DNA of 12,020 bases from Enterobacteriaceae bacterium UBA2655 (GTDB lineage Bacteria; Pseudomonadota; Gammaproteobacteria; Enterobacterales; Enterobacteriaceae): the NCBI GenBank assembly GCA_002359495.1, contig DENB01000045.1, positions 452 to 12,471 on the forward strand. The letters run 5' to 3'. The notes under the pieces were generated by a model, which was not told where the DNA came from, did no database searches, and saw only the letters and a list, made by a program, of their open reading frames with translations. This document shows, piece by piece, positions 1-7,451 of the stretch. How positions within the stretch are numbered: position 1 is the stretch's first letter; the number at the start of each line of letters is the position of its first letter. The position numbers and the translations under genes were made by a program.

Positions 1-1222
1 CTTTATCGTGATCGCCGCCCTGGCTGTACCAGTAAAGCTGCTGCGGCAGCAGATTGGCCGGGCAGGCGTCGGCGCAGGCGCTGCAACGAATGCAGGACTG
101 TTCCGGCTGCTCATGGCCCATCTCGCTGGCGGAAGGAGCAAGAATGCAGTTGGTGATTTTCACCACCGGCACGTCCAGCGAGGGCAGGGTAAAGCCCATC
201 AGCGGACCGCCCATAATCACCATCTGGCCGGCGCCGGGAGTAAAGCCGGCATGGTGCAGCAGATGGCTGACCGGCGTGCCGAGACGACCCCAGACGTTGC
301 GCGGCTGCGCGATGGCGTCGCCGGTCAGGGTCACGACGCGTTCGGTAATGGGTTCGCCATCGATAATGGCGCGCTTGACCGCCCAGGCGGTGCCGACGTT
401 CTGCATCAGCACGCCGATATCGGACGAGCGGCCGCCGTGCGGCACTTCCCGCCCGGTCAGAATTTTGGTCAGCTGCTTCGCACCGCCGGACGGGTATTTG
501 GTCGGGATCACGCGCAGCTGCAGATCCTGCTCGCCGCCCAGCGCTTTTTTCAGCGCGGCGATAGCCTGCGGCTTGTTATCTTCAATGCCGATCAGCACGC
601 GCTGCGCCTGCAGCACCCAGGCGAGGATACGGCAGCCTTCCAGCACCTCGGCGGCGCAATCCTGCATCAGACGATCGTCGGCGGTGATATAAGGCTCGCA
701 CTCGGCGGCATTGATGATCAGGGTATTGACGCCGTTAAGACCGCCTTTCAGCTTGCTGGCGGTAGGAAAGCCGGCGCCGCCCAGGCCGGCGATGCCGGCA
801 TCGTGAATGCGCTGCACGATTGCGGCGCGATTCTGTTCGCGATAGTCGGGCAGCGCTTCACGCGCGATCCAGCGATCTTCGCCGTCCGGCGTAATGAAAA
901 TGCAGATTTCCGACAGGCCCGACGGGTGCGCCGTCATGTGCGGCCCGATCGTCTCCACCACGCCGGAAGTCGGCGCATGCACCGGCAGCATACGGCCGCT
1001 GCCGAAGGTCAACGGCTGGCCGCGCAGCACCCTATCGCCCGGCACGACGCAGATTTCGCCTTCATGGCCGATATGCTGTTTTAGCGGAATGATAAAACGG
1101 TCCGGCAGCGGCAGCTGACTGAGCGGCGTGCCGTTGGACTGGGTTTTCATTTCCGGCGGATGGATCCCGCCCTGAAAATCCCAGATTTTCTCTTTGCGAA
1201 ACAGGCTGAACAGATTAAGCAT
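1..1222 (-). CDS. rsxC: RsxC, electron transport complex subunit C (5' part; gene runs off the left edge)
   Basis: This is the N-terminal 407 codons of the peripheral, flavin- and iron-sulfur-carrying subunit of the Rsx (Rnf-type) membrane complex, which uses NADH and in E. coli helps keep SoxR reduced. The reading frame is open from an ATG at 1222 to the window edge. The protein begins [22 protein letters not shown], a typical RnfC start. [10 protein letters not shown] motif near residues 143-152 matches the RnfC/Nqo1-type nucleotide-binding fold. The first ferredoxin cluster motif, [12 protein letters not shown], lies at residues 377-388 with C377, C380, C383 and C387; the second 4Fe-4S motif should lie beyond the edge. 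E. coli RsxC is about 740 residues as I remember it, so slightly more than half is present. The start overlaps the end of rsxB by 8 bp (ATGCTTAA), indicating translational coupling. No frame break is seen. Confidence 0.96.
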   Translation of the reverse strand, partial: MLNLFSLFRKEKIWDFQGGIHPPEMKTQSNGTPLSQLPLPDRFIIPLKQHIGHEGEICVVPGDRVLRGQPLTFGSGRMLPVHAPTSGVVETIGPHMTAHPSGLSEICIFITPDGEDRWIAREALPDYREQNRAAIVQRIHDAGIAGLGGAGFPTASKLKGGLNGVNTLIINAAECEPYITADDRLMQDCAAEVLEGCRILAWVLQAQRVLIGIEDNKPQAIAALKKALGGEQDLQLRVIPTKYPSGGAKQLTKILTGREVPHGGRSSDIGVLMQNVGTAWAVKRAIIDGEPITERVVTLTGDAIAQPRNVWGRLGTPVSHLLHHAGFTPGAGQMVIMGGPLMGFTLPSLDVPVVKITNCILAPSASEMGHEQPEQSCIRCSACADACPANLLPQQLYWYSQGGDHDK

Positions 1223-1793
1223 GAGTTTCTACCGGGATTACCCGTACAGGAATGGTTTCAAGGTCCCACTTCCAGTTCGCCGTAGTGGTGGCGACCGGAC
1301 GCATTTCGATGCAGTCGGTGGGACAGGGCGCGACGCAGAGATCGCACCCGGTGCAAACGTCGCTCAACACGGTATGCATGGCGCGCGTGGCGCCAACGAT
1401 AGCGTCGACCGGGCAAGCCTGAATACATTTGGTGCAGCCGATACAGTTCGCTTCGTCAATCCAGGCGACGGTGCGCACCGGCGCTTTCGCCGTATCGTCG
1501 CCGTCGATAGGTTGCGGCTCGACGTTCATCAGCGCCGCCAGCTTCAGCATGGTCTGCTCGCCGCCGGGAGCGCATTTGTTAATCGCTTCGCCATTGTTGC
1601 CCACCGCGTCGGCATAGGGCCGGCAGCCGGGGTAGCCGCACTGGCCGCACTGGCTCTGCGGTAAAATGGCGTCGATCTGCTCGACGATAGGATCCTCTTC
1701 CACCTCGAAGCGGCGTGAGGCGTAGCCCAGCAGGGCGCCGAACACCAGGCTCAGGGCGCTCAATACAGCAACAGCAATCCAGATAGCGGTCAT
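1215..1793 (-). CDS. rsxB: RsxB, electron transport complex iron-sulfur subunit
   Basis: This 192-residue subunit relays electrons within the Rsx/Rnf complex and is anchored to the inner membrane. Residues 4-25 form one hydrophobic N-terminal segment. A cysteine set at C49, C52, C57 and C74 (CGQCGYPGC followed by INKC) matches the RnfB 4Fe-4S domain. Two ferredoxin motifs follow: [12 protein letters not shown] (C117, C120, C123, C127) and [12 protein letters not shown] (C147, C150, C153, C157). All twelve expected cysteines are present. The length equals that of E. coli RsxB as I remember it. The start is coupled to the rsxA stop through TGATG, a one-base overlap, and the 3' end overlaps rsxC by 8 bp, so the three genes form one operon. 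It was named from the cysteine pattern and gene order. Confidence 0.97.
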   Translation of the reverse strand: MTAIWIAVAVLSALSLVFGALLGYASRRFEVEEDPIVEQIDAILPQSQCGQCGYPGCRPYADAVGNNGEAINKCAPGGEQTMLKLAALMNVEPQPIDGDDTAKAPVRTVAWIDEANCIGCTKCIQACPVDAIVGATRAMHTVLSDVCTGCDLCVAPCPTDCIEMRPVATTTANWKWDLETIPVRVIPVETHA

Positions 1794-2374
1794 CAGAATT
1801 TCACCAGACCCGTAAAGCCCATAAACGCCAGCGCCATCAGGCCGGCGGTGATCAGGGCGATAGAGGAACCTTTAAACGGCGCCGGCACGTTGGCCAGCAC
1901 CAGACGTTCACGCATCCCGGCGAACAGCACCATCACCAGCGAAAAGCCGAGTGAGGCGCTGAATCCATAAAGCGCGGCCTGTAAAAAGGTGTGATTCAGG
2001 TTAACGCTTAACAGGGGTACGCCAAGCACCGCGCAGTTGGTGGTGATCAGCGGCAAAAAGATGCCCAGCAGACGATAGAGCGACGGACTGGTTTTGCGCA
2101 CCACCATTTCGGTGAACTGCACGGTCACGGCGATCACCAGGATATAGGCCATGGTGCGCAGATAGACCAGATCCAGCGGGATCAAAATCAAATGGTTAAC
2201 CAGCCAGGCGCAAATCGAGGCCAGGGTGATCACGAATGTAGTGGCGAGTCCCATGCCAATTGCCGTTTCCAGTTTTTTGGAAACGCCCATAAAGGGACAG
2301 AGGCCGAGAAACTTCACCAGAACGAAGTTGTTCACCAGCACTGTGCCAACAAAGAGAAGTAAGTAATCGGTCAT
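1793..2374 (-). CDS. rsxA: RsxA, electron transport complex integral membrane subunit
   Basis: This 193-residue polytopic inner-membrane subunit of the Rsx/Rnf complex belongs to the RnfA/RnfE-NqrD/NqrE family. The sequence is a run of about six hydrophobic segments. It carries the conserved [20 protein letters not shown] stretch near residues 14-33 and a [12 protein letters not shown] stretch near 111-122; the cysteine in each is typical of family members and has been linked to a membrane iron-sulfur centre in Rnf/Nqr structures. The length equals that of the E. coli protein as I recall it. It is the first gene of rsxABC, with a near-consensus promoter just upstream and a leader of about 22 nt. 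No strong Shine-Dalgarno sequence is visible; GGCG ends about 5 nt before the ATG. Confidence 0.97.
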   Translation of the reverse strand: MTDYLLLFVGTVLVNNFVLVKFLGLCPFMGVSKKLETAIGMGLATTFVITLASICAWLVNHLILIPLDLVYLRTMAYILVIAVTVQFTEMVVRKTSPSLYRLLGIFLPLITTNCAVLGVPLLSVNLNHTFLQAALYGFSASLGFSLVMVLFAGMRERLVLANVPAPFKGSSIALITAGLMALAFMGFTGLVKF

Positions 2375-2403
2375 TGTTACGCCAGGGAGTCGGAAAGCCG
2401 CTT

Positions 2404-2432
2404 ATTATCGGAGATTAAGGGGTTTATCTCAA
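2404..2432 (-). promoter_or_regulatory. Sigma-70-type promoter of the rsx operon
   Basis: On the minus strand, TTGAGA (2427-2432) is followed by a 17-bp spacer and GATAAT (2404-2409). Both hexamers match five of six consensus bases at the ideal spacing. Transcription should start near 2397, giving a short leader before the rsxA ATG at 2374. The promoter lies inside the 123-bp gap between ydgK and rsxA, so the rsx genes can be transcribed independently of cnu-ydgK. I see no clear SoxS-type operator next to it. Called by eye. Confidence 0.7.
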
Positions 2433-2497
2433 CCTCATCGCCCGGTTGGGCGCAGCAGACCGCACTCAGAATTAAATTCTTGACGATTCTTGCGCCA

Positions 2498-2941
2498 TCA
2501 GGGCTGGACAAACGTCTGTTTCACGCGCTGAGAGCGTTTGAAATAGGGCACGAATACCGCAGCGGCCAGTAGGGAGAGCAGCAGCGTCTGGATCGCCTTC
2601 GCATCCGAAACCGGGGTAAAAGCGAAGGTTTTCAACGCCAGCAGCACGGTAACCAGCAGCCAGATCACGTAGTGGCGCGGCAGCCGACGCGAACGTTTGC
2701 AAAAGATCCACATCACCCAGATGCTGTAAAGCCAGACGGCGGCGGCGGTCAACAGCGAAACCGCCCACTGCGTCATCAGTATGCTGCCGTGGGAGAAAAG
2801 CGTCACGCGCCAGGTCGGATTAAACAGCGGGCTGAGGTACATCGCCAGCACCAGCGCACAGGTCAACATGGTCATAATCAGCCACGCCAGCGGCAGCAGC
2901 AGCCAACCGCCGATGCGCGGCGCAGTAACCTGTTCGGTCAT
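2498..2941 (-). CDS. ydgK: YdgK, DUF2569-family inner-membrane protein
   Basis: This is a 147-residue membrane protein of unknown function. Four hydrophobic segments are visible at about residues 13-37, 54-80, 91-109 and 117-133. The N-terminal RIGGWLLLP and the C-terminal VPYFKRSQRVKQTF stretches are the usual DUF2569 signatures. The symbol is based on family resemblance and on position: in enterobacteria ydgK lies between cnu (ydgT) and rsxA, as here. The Shine-Dalgarno sequence AGGAAAG lies 4-5 nt before the ATG at 2941. It may share a transcript with cnu, whose stop is 104 bp upstream, because I see no terminator in that gap. No enzymatic motif is visible and its role is not known. Confidence 0.9.
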   Translation of the reverse strand: MTEQVTAPRIGGWLLLPLAWLIMTMLTCALVLAMYLSPLFNPTWRVTLFSHGSILMTQWAVSLLTAAAVWLYSIWVMWIFCKRSRRLPRHYVIWLLVTVLLALKTFAFTPVSDAKAIQTLLLSLLAAAVFVPYFKRSQRVKQTFVQP

Positions 2942-3045
2942 AATTCTTTCCTGATATCAAAGATGAAGCAGGAGAGAATACCATGTCCAAACAGGCCACG
3001 CCCGCCGGGGAGAGCAAAACAGCAGAAAAAACGGAGAGGAAAAGA

Positions 3046-3261
3046 TTACACCACGTAACGCCAGACCGATTTCGGCACGCAGCCTAAATCGAATAACCGT
3101 CCGCCCGATGCCAGTTCAGCGCGACGGTGATCGGCAGCGCGGTACATATTCATGATTTCCTTATCATCATTTAGAGAATAATTGAGATGGTCGTAGAGTT
3201 TTTCCAGACTTTCCAGATTATTCACCTTACGAAATTTAAGCAGGTAATCTTGCGCAGTCAT
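3046..3261 (-). CDS. cnu: Cnu (YdgT), Hha/YmoA-family H-NS/StpA partner
   Basis: This small 71-residue nucleoid-associated regulator of the Hha/YmoA family binds H-NS and StpA and helps silence AT-rich DNA; E. coli Cnu was also described as binding oriC. The sequence is nearly identical in layout to enterobacterial Cnu: [37 protein letters not shown] and SGGRLFDLG. Charged residues expected at the H-NS interface are kept. I chose the ATG at 3261 because it gives the family length of 71. An in-frame ATG at 3270 would add three residues (MAI), and neither start has a good Shine-Dalgarno sequence. C61 stands where I remember a glutamine in the E. coli protein. Gene order cnu-ydgK-rsxA is conserved. 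Confidence 0.95.
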   Translation of the reverse strand: MTAQDYLLKFRKVNNLESLEKLYDHLNYSLNDDKEIMNMYRAADHRRAELASGGRLFDLGCVPKSVWRYVV

Positions 3262-3294
3262 GATTGCCATATTGAGAGACTAAAGGAGAGGACA

Positions 3295-3322
3295 AGTATA
3301 GGGAGCGGCCGGTAAGAGTCCA
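3295..3322 (-). promoter_or_regulatory. Candidate promoter of cnu
   Basis: On the minus strand, TGGACT (3317-3322, four of six consensus bases) is followed by a 16-bp spacer and TATACT (3295-3300, five of six). The start would be near 3288, about 27 nt upstream of the cnu ATG at 3261. The -10 element is good and the -35 modest. Confidence 0.5.
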
Positions 3323-3606
3323 GATCCCGCGGTAAAAAAAGCATAAAATCAGAATTACGAGCCATTTTCGCCGACTGGCGGAAACTTATCATTGTTAACT
3401 TTCTTCATCAATTGCTCTGCAAGCGCGTTTGGGCCTGAAAGTTAAGAAATGTTTGAGCGGATAGCGGCCAATTTGCTTTCATTAAACGGCTTTTCTCGAA
3501 TATTCAACGGATTTCTCGCTTTCTTCGCGCTAACGTTGCGTTTTATCGCCCGAACGCCGGCTGGCGGAACGCGCTGACCCGGTCGAAAGGCGGTTCAGAC
3601 GCCAAT

Positions 3607-3622
3607 TGTGCGGCCAATCACA
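3607..3622. promoter_or_regulatory. CRP (cAMP receptor protein) binding site, candidate
   Basis: TGTGC, six bases, then TCACA matches nine of the ten core positions of the CRP consensus TGTGA-N6-TCACA. The flanks (AAT before, AAA after) are AT-rich as usual. Its position about 300 bp before ytfQ and 66 bp (centre to centre) upstream of the GalR-type operator fits catabolite activation of the sugar transporter. It could also act on cnu, about 350 bp away, but that is less likely. Confidence 0.6.
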
Positions 3623-3672
3623 AAACTGATCTTTGCCGCCACTTGCCGGGAATAACCGATCTTTACGCTATT

Positions 3673-3688
3673 TTGTAATCGCTTCCAG
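3673..3688. promoter_or_regulatory. GalR/GalS-type operator (LacI family), upstream site
   Basis: The 16-mer TTGTAATCGCTTCCAG fits the GalR/GalS pattern GTGNAANCGNTTNCAC at ten of twelve defined positions; only the outermost base on each side differs. In E. coli ytfQ is reported to be in the GalR regulon, which supports the reading. Another LacI-family repressor with a similar core, such as PurR or RbsR, is possible, but sequence and context favour GalR/GalS. Confidence 0.5.
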
Positions 3689-3917
3689 AACGGTTATGCA
3701 TAAGCGATTCTCTTTATTACAGTTATTTTTTCCTCGTCTTTCGTTTAATCAGTTAATTAATCCATAAGCTTTGTCGCAAAATATAGCTGAAAAGCCGCGT
3801 AACCCCTTTAAATTGCACCAAATTGTGAAGCGCGTCGACATTACGCATGCGGTTTTAGTCCAGGCTGTAGGGGCTTATGTACCTGTACTGCACAATCCCA
3901 TCAGAGGAATAAAAATT

Positions 3918-4874
3918 ATGTGGAAACGTTTACTTTTAACCACCCTGGTCGGTGCTGCGCTTTCCGGGTCGGCACTGGCCGCTGATATGACCGTCGGGTT
4001 CTCCCAGGTGGGATCGGAATCGGGGTGGCGCGCCGCGGAAACCACGGTGGCGAAAAACGAGGCGCAAAAACGCGGCGTCACGCTGAAAATCGCAGATGGC
4101 CAGCAAAAGCAGGAGAACCAGATCAAAGCTGTGCGCTCGTTTATCGCGCAGGGCGTTGACGCCATTTTCATCGCGCCGGTGGTGCAGACGGGGTGGGAGC
4201 CGGTGCTGGAAGAGGCAAAAGACGCCAATATCCCGGTTATCCTGCTGGATCGCGCCATTGTGGTGAAGGACAAATCGCTCTATATGACCGTCGTCACCGC
4301 GGACAACGTGCTGGAAGGCAAGCTGATAGGCGACTGGCTGGTAAAAACCGTCGGCAGTAAGCCGTGCAATGTGGTGGAGCTGCAGGGCACCGTCGGCGCC
4401 AGCGTCGCCATCGATCGCAAGAAAGGCTTTGCGGAAGCGATAGCGGGCCATCCGAACATCAAAGTGGTGCGCTCGCAGTCCGGTGACTTTACCCGCAGTA
4501 AGGGCAAAGAGGTGATGGAGAGTTTTATCAAGGCGGAAAACAACGGCAAAAACATCTGCATGGTTTACGCCCATAACGACGACATGGCGATCGGCGCCAT
4601 TCAGGCGATCAAAGAAGCGGGCCTGAAGCCAGGCAAAGATATCCTCACCGGCTCGATCGACGGCGTGCCGGATATCTATAAGGCGATGCTGGCCGGCGAA
4701 GCCAACGCCAACGTCGAGCTGACCCCGAATATGGCGGGACCGGCTTTCGACGCGCTGGAGAAATTTAAAAAGGACGGAACCATGCCGCCGAAAATCATCA
4801 AAACGAAATCGACGCTGTTCCTGCCGGCAGACGCGCAGACGGAGCTGGACAAGAAAAAAGGCATGGGTTATTGA
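3918..4874 (+). CDS. ytfQ: YtfQ, periplasmic galactofuranose-type sugar-binding protein
   Basis: This is the solute-binding protein of the YtfQRT-YjfF importer. It binds a furanose sugar in the periplasm and delivers it to the permeases; E. coli YtfQ prefers galactofuranose. The start at 3918 follows AGAGGA at good spacing and gives 318 residues, the family length. A TTG 147 bp upstream in frame would add 49 residues before the signal peptide and is not credible. The signal peptide runs MWKRLLLTTLVGAALSGSALA, with cleavage predicted after A21. The mature part has the type I periplasmic-binding fold: TVGFSQVGSESGWRAAE near the N terminus, IADGQQKQENQIKAVRSF, GVDAIFIAPV, VVELQGTVGASVAIDRKKGF and ILTGSIDGVPDIYKAM. 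These stretches look almost unchanged from E. coli YtfQ as I remember it. It is the first gene of the operon. Confidence 0.96.
   Translation: MWKRLLLTTLVGAALSGSALAADMTVGFSQVGSESGWRAAETTVAKNEAQKRGVTLKIADGQQKQENQIKAVRSFIAQGVDAIFIAPVVQTGWEPVLEEAKDANIPVILLDRAIVVKDKSLYMTVVTADNVLEGKLIGDWLVKTVGSKPCNVVELQGTVGASVAIDRKKGFAEAIAGHPNIKVVRSQSGDFTRSKGKEVMESFIKAENNGKNICMVYAHNDDMAIGAIQAIKEAGLKPGKDILTGSIDGVPDIYKAMLAGEANANVELTPNMAGPAFDALEKFKKDGTMPPKIIKTKSTLFLPADAQTELDKKKGMGY
3920..3935. promoter_or_regulatory. Second GalR-like palindrome over the ytfQ start
   Basis: GTGGAAACGTTTACTT spans the third base of the ytfQ start codon and codons 2-6. It fits GTGNAANCGNTTNCAC at ten of twelve defined positions, with a perfect central AAACGTTT. 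The sequence also has to encode the conserved MWKRLL start, so chance is a real alternative. With the site centred 247 bp upstream it would give an outside/inside operator pair as in the gal operon. Confidence 0.3.
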
Positions 4875-4878
4875 CCGC

Positions 4879-4901
4879 GCCGCCCTACGGGGCGGCTTTT
4901 T
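4879..4901 (+). terminator. UACG-loop hairpin terminator/attenuator between ytfQ and ytfR
   Basis: The 7-bp GC stem GCCGCCC (4879-4885) pairs with GGGCGGC (4890-4896) across the tetraloop TACG. The loop is closed by C-G, the very stable cUNCGg type. Five T residues follow (4897-4901). It starts 4 bp after the ytfQ stop and ends 20 bp before the ytfR start. It probably ends or processes most transcripts after ytfQ, so that binding protein exceeds ATPase and permeases, as is common in ABC sugar operons. Confidence 0.8.
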
Positions 4902-4921
4902 GTATGATGTGAGGTTTCGGC

Positions 4922-6442
4922 ATGGCTACACCCAACGACGAAATGCTGTTAACCATCAGCGGCGTAAGCAAAACCTTTCCCGGCGTGAAGGCGCTGGACA
5001 ACGTCTCCTTTAGCATGCGCAAGGGCGAGATTATGGCGCTGCTGGGGGAAAACGGCGCAGGAAAATCGACGCTGATCAAAGTGCTGACCGGCGTCTATAC
5101 CCGCGACGCCGGCGTCATTACCCTGAATGGCGCGCCGATCGCGCCGCGCAGCACCGCGCAGGCGCAGGCGATGGGTATCGGCACCGTTTATCAGGAGGTG
5201 AATTTGCTGCCGAATATGTCGGTGGCGGACAACCTGTTTATCGGCCGCGAGCCGCGCAGGCTCGGCATGATCGACCGCAAGCGCATGACGCGCGATGCAC
5301 AAAAGCTGATGCGCGACTACGGCTTCGAGCTGGACGTCGATCGTCCGCTCGGCCACTACTCGGTCGCGATGCAGCAAATTATCGCCATCTGCCGCGCGGT
5401 GGATCTCTCGGCTCAGGTATTGATTCTCGACGAACCCACCGCCAGCCTCGACGCCAACGAAGTGGAGATGCTTTTCACCCTGATGGCGCAGTTAAAAGCC
5501 AAAGGCATGAGTCTGATTTTCGTCACCCATTTTCTCGATCAGGTCTACCGCATCACCGATCGCATCACGGTATTGCGCAACGGCGCTTTTATCGCCACGC
5601 GGGAGACCGCGACGCTGCCTCAGCTGGAGTTGATCAAACTGATGCTGGGGCATGAACTGCTGGAGACGGCGCTGCAACGCCAGGGCAGCACGCTGCGCAG
5701 CAGCCAGCCGGTGGCCGCCTTCAGCGATTACGGCAAAAAAGGCACCATCGAGCCGTTCAGCCTGCAGGTGAGGCCGGGGGAAGTGGTCGGCCTCGCTGGG
5801 CTGCTGGGCTCCGGCCGCACCGAAACCGCGGAGGTGCTGTTCGGCATCCGGCGGGCGGATCGCGGCACGGCCATCATCAAAGGAAAAGCGCGCACCATCC
5901 GCACGCCGGCGCAGGCGTCGCGTCTCGGCATGGGCTTCTGCCCGGAAGATCGTAAAACCGACGGCATTATTGGCGCCGCCTCGGTGCGCGAAAATATCAT
6001 CCTGGCGCTGCAGGCGCAGCGCGGCTGGCTGCGGCCCATTCCCCGGCGCGAACAGCAGCAGATCGCCGCGCGGTTGATCAAAAGCCTCGGCATCCGTACG
6101 CCCCATGCGGAGCAGCCGGTGGAGCTGCTCTCGGGCGGCAACCAACAGAAAGTACTGCTGTCGCGCTGGCTGGTGACCAAACCGCAGTTTTTAATCCTGG
6201 ATGAGCCGACGCGCGGCATCGATGTCGGGGCGCATGCGGAAATCATCCGGCTGATCGAATCGCTCTGCGCCGACGGACTGGCGCTGCTTGTGATCTCCTC
6301 CGAGCTGGAAGAGCTGGTGGGCTACGCGGATCGCGTGCTGATCCTGCGCGATCGTCAGCAGGTGGCGGAAATTCCGCTGGAAAAACTGTCTGTCTCGGCG
6401 ATCGTCAACGCCATCGCCGATGGAGGGGCGCAACATGCTTGA
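4922..6442 (+). CDS. ytfR: YtfR, duplicated sugar ABC transporter ATPase
   Basis: This 506-residue protein has two nucleotide-binding domains, as in RbsA, MglA and AraG, and powers furanose uptake from the cytoplasmic face of YtfT/YjfF. Domain 1 has Walker A GENGAGKST (42-50), a Q-loop glutamine near Q91, a degenerate signature YSVAMQQ in place of LSGGQ (146-152), Walker B VLILDE (166-171) and switch histidine H203. Domain 2 has a degenerate Walker A GLLGSGRTE (293-301) with arginine for the lysine, a proper signature LSGGNQQ (403-409) and Walker B FLILDE (423-428). This asymmetric pattern is normal for the family and is not damage. GAGG at 4911-4914 supports the start. The 3' end overlaps ytfT by 8 bp. 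E. coli YtfR is about 500 residues as I remember it. Confidence 0.95.
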   Translation: MATPNDEMLLTISGVSKTFPGVKALDNVSFSMRKGEIMALLGENGAGKSTLIKVLTGVYTRDAGVITLNGAPIAPRSTAQAQAMGIGTVYQEVNLLPNMSVADNLFIGREPRRLGMIDRKRMTRDAQKLMRDYGFELDVDRPLGHYSVAMQQIIAICRAVDLSAQVLILDEPTASLDANEVEMLFTLMAQLKAKGMSLIFVTHFLDQVYRITDRITVLRNGAFIATRETATLPQLELIKLMLGHELLETALQRQGSTLRSSQPVAAFSDYGKKGTIEPFSLQVRPGEVVGLAGLLGSGRTETAEVLFGIRRADRGTAIIKGKARTIRTPAQASRLGMGFCPEDRKTDGIIGAASVRENIILALQAQRGWLRPIPRREQQQIAARLIKSLGIRTPHAEQPVELLSGGNQQKVLLSRWLVTKPQFLILDEPTRGIDVGAHAEIIRLIESLCADGLALLVISSELEELVGYADRVLILRDRQQVAEIPLEKLSVSAIVNAIADGGAQHA

Positions 6443-7451
6443 ATCTCATCTGACGCCGGGAAAGTCGCGTATGCTGAAGCGTAAGCTGCCGCCGGGCATG
6501 CCCCAGCTTGCCGCACTGGTAATGGTGCTGGTGGTCGACAGCCTGGTGGCGAATAATTTTTTCGCCATTCATTTGCAGGATGGCCGTCTGTTCGGCAGTC
6601 CGATCGATATTCTTAACCGCGCTGCGCCGGTAGCGCTGCTGGCGATCGGCATGACGCTGGTGATCGCCACCGGCGGCATCGATCTCTCCGTCGGCGCGGT
6701 GATGGCGATCGCCGGCGCCACCGCAGCGACATTGACGGTAGCGGGCCATAGCCTGGCGGTGGTGATGCTGGCGACCCTTGGCGCCGGGCTGCTCTGCGGC
6801 CTGTGGAACGGCGTGCTGGTGGCGCTGCTGAAGATCCAGCCTTTTGTCGCCACGCTGATCCTGATGGTGGCCGGACGCGGCGTGGCGCAGCTGATCACCC
6901 AAGGGCAGATCGTCACCTTCAACAGCGATGCGCTGGGCTGGTTCGGCAGTGGCTCGCTCTGGCTGCTGCCAGTGCCGGTCTGGATCACGCTGCTGATGGC
7001 GCTGCTGATCTGGACGCTGACGCGCAAAACCGCGCTCGGGCTGTTTATCGAGGCGGTGGGGATTAACCTGCGCGCGGCGCGCAACGCCGGCGTTAACGGC
7101 TGGCTGGTGGTGATGTCCACCTATCTGATCAGCGGCCTCTGCGCGGCGGTGGCCGGTTTGATCGTGGCGGCCGATATTCGCGGCGCCGACGCCAACAATG
7201 CCGGGCTGTGGCTGGAGCTGGATGCGATTCTGGCGGTGGTGATCGGCGGCGCGTCGCTGATGGGCGGCCGTTTTAACCTGGTGCTTTCGCTGATCGGCGC
7301 GCTGATCATCCAGGCGATGAACACCGGCATTCTGCTATCCGGTTTTCAGCCGGAGCTGAATCAGGTGGTGAAAGCGGTAGTGGTGATGTGCGTGCTGCTG
7401 CTCCAGTCGCCGCGCTTTATCGCGATGCTGAAACGAGGAGGTCCATCATGA
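6435..7451 (+). CDS. ytfT: YtfT, sugar ABC transporter permease
   Basis: This inner-membrane permease of the BPD_transp_2 (RbsC/AraH-like) family forms one half of the furanose channel. I chose the ATG at 6435, giving 338 residues, because GGAGGGG at 6422-6428 lies 6 nt before it; an in-frame ATG at 6420 has no ribosome site. About ten hydrophobic segments are visible. Family stretches include LFGSPIDILNRAAPVALLAIGMTLV, the GGIDLSVGAV motif near residues 79-89, WNGVLVALLKIQPFVATLILM, and ADIRGADANNAGLWLELDAILAVVIGG. The start overlaps the ytfR end by 8 bp, and the stop overlaps the yjfF start in ATGA. Part of the GGIDLSVGAV codons is repeated exactly in yjfF. Confidence 0.94.
   Translation: MLESHLTPGKSRMLKRKLPPGMPQLAALVMVLVVDSLVANNFFAIHLQDGRLFGSPIDILNRAAPVALLAIGMTLVIATGGIDLSVGAVMAIAGATAATLTVAGHSLAVVMLATLGAGLLCGLWNGVLVALLKIQPFVATLILMVAGRGVAQLITQGQIVTFNSDALGWFGSGSLWLLPVPVWITLLMALLIWTLTRKTALGLFIEAVGINLRAARNAGVNGWLVVMSTYLISGLCAAVAGLIVAADIRGADANNAGLWLELDAILAVVIGGASLMGGRFNLVLSLIGALIIQAMNTGILLSGFQPELNQVVKAVVVMCVLLLQSPRFIAMLKRGGPS
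6670..6703 (+). repeat. 34-bp exact direct repeat, copy 1 (in ytfT)
   Basis: These 34 bases, encoding the GGIDLSVGAV motif region of YtfT, recur exactly at 7620-7653 in yjfF in the same reading phase. The copies lie 950 bp apart. They mark the homologous part of two paralogous permeases, but identity at every third codon position over 34 bp is more than protein conservation requires. Confidence 0.85.

Larger units (their letters stand above)
3323..3917. other. Intergenic control region between divergent cnu and ytfQ
   Basis: About 600 bp contain no credible gene. The right half carries the control elements of the ytf operon listed separately: a CRP-like site and a GalR/GalS-type operator. 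The left half holds a 9-bp perfect inverted repeat, TTAACTTTC at 3395-3403 and GAAAGTTAA at 3437-3445, with a 33-nt loop. The operator also lies within an 8-bp inverted repeat, AATCGCTT at 3677-3684 and AAGCGATT at 3702-3709. I could not settle the ytfQ promoter. TGTAAT at 3674-3679 is a passable -10 that would sit inside the operator and place the CRP site near -71.5, but it lacks a convincing -35. The distance to the ytfQ ATG leaves room for a long leader. Confidence 0.6.

Noticed and set aside
8..1084. Long plus-strand open frame of 358 codons, with a second overlapping frame at 54-692.
   Set aside because: It is the antisense shadow of rsxC, whose minus-strand frame encodes a clear RnfC sequence. 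The plus-strand translation has no recognisable family and low-complexity His/Gln/Arg/Ala content.
2472..2768. Minus-strand frame of 98 codons overlapping ydgK.
   Set aside because: It lies almost wholly inside ydgK in another frame. ydgK has the DUF2569 signatures and a ribosome site.
3771..3917. N-terminal extension of YtfQ by 49 residues from a TTG codon.
   Set aside because: It would put a non-hydrophobic stretch ahead of a normal signal peptide. The ATG at 3918 has a good Shine-Dalgarno sequence and gives the family length of 318 residues.
5342..5370. Missing LSGGQ signature in the first ATPase domain of YtfR, and missing Walker A lysine in the second.
   Set aside because: Considered as possible inactivating mutations, but the duplicated sugar ATPases RbsA/MglA/AraG normally have exactly this asymmetry.
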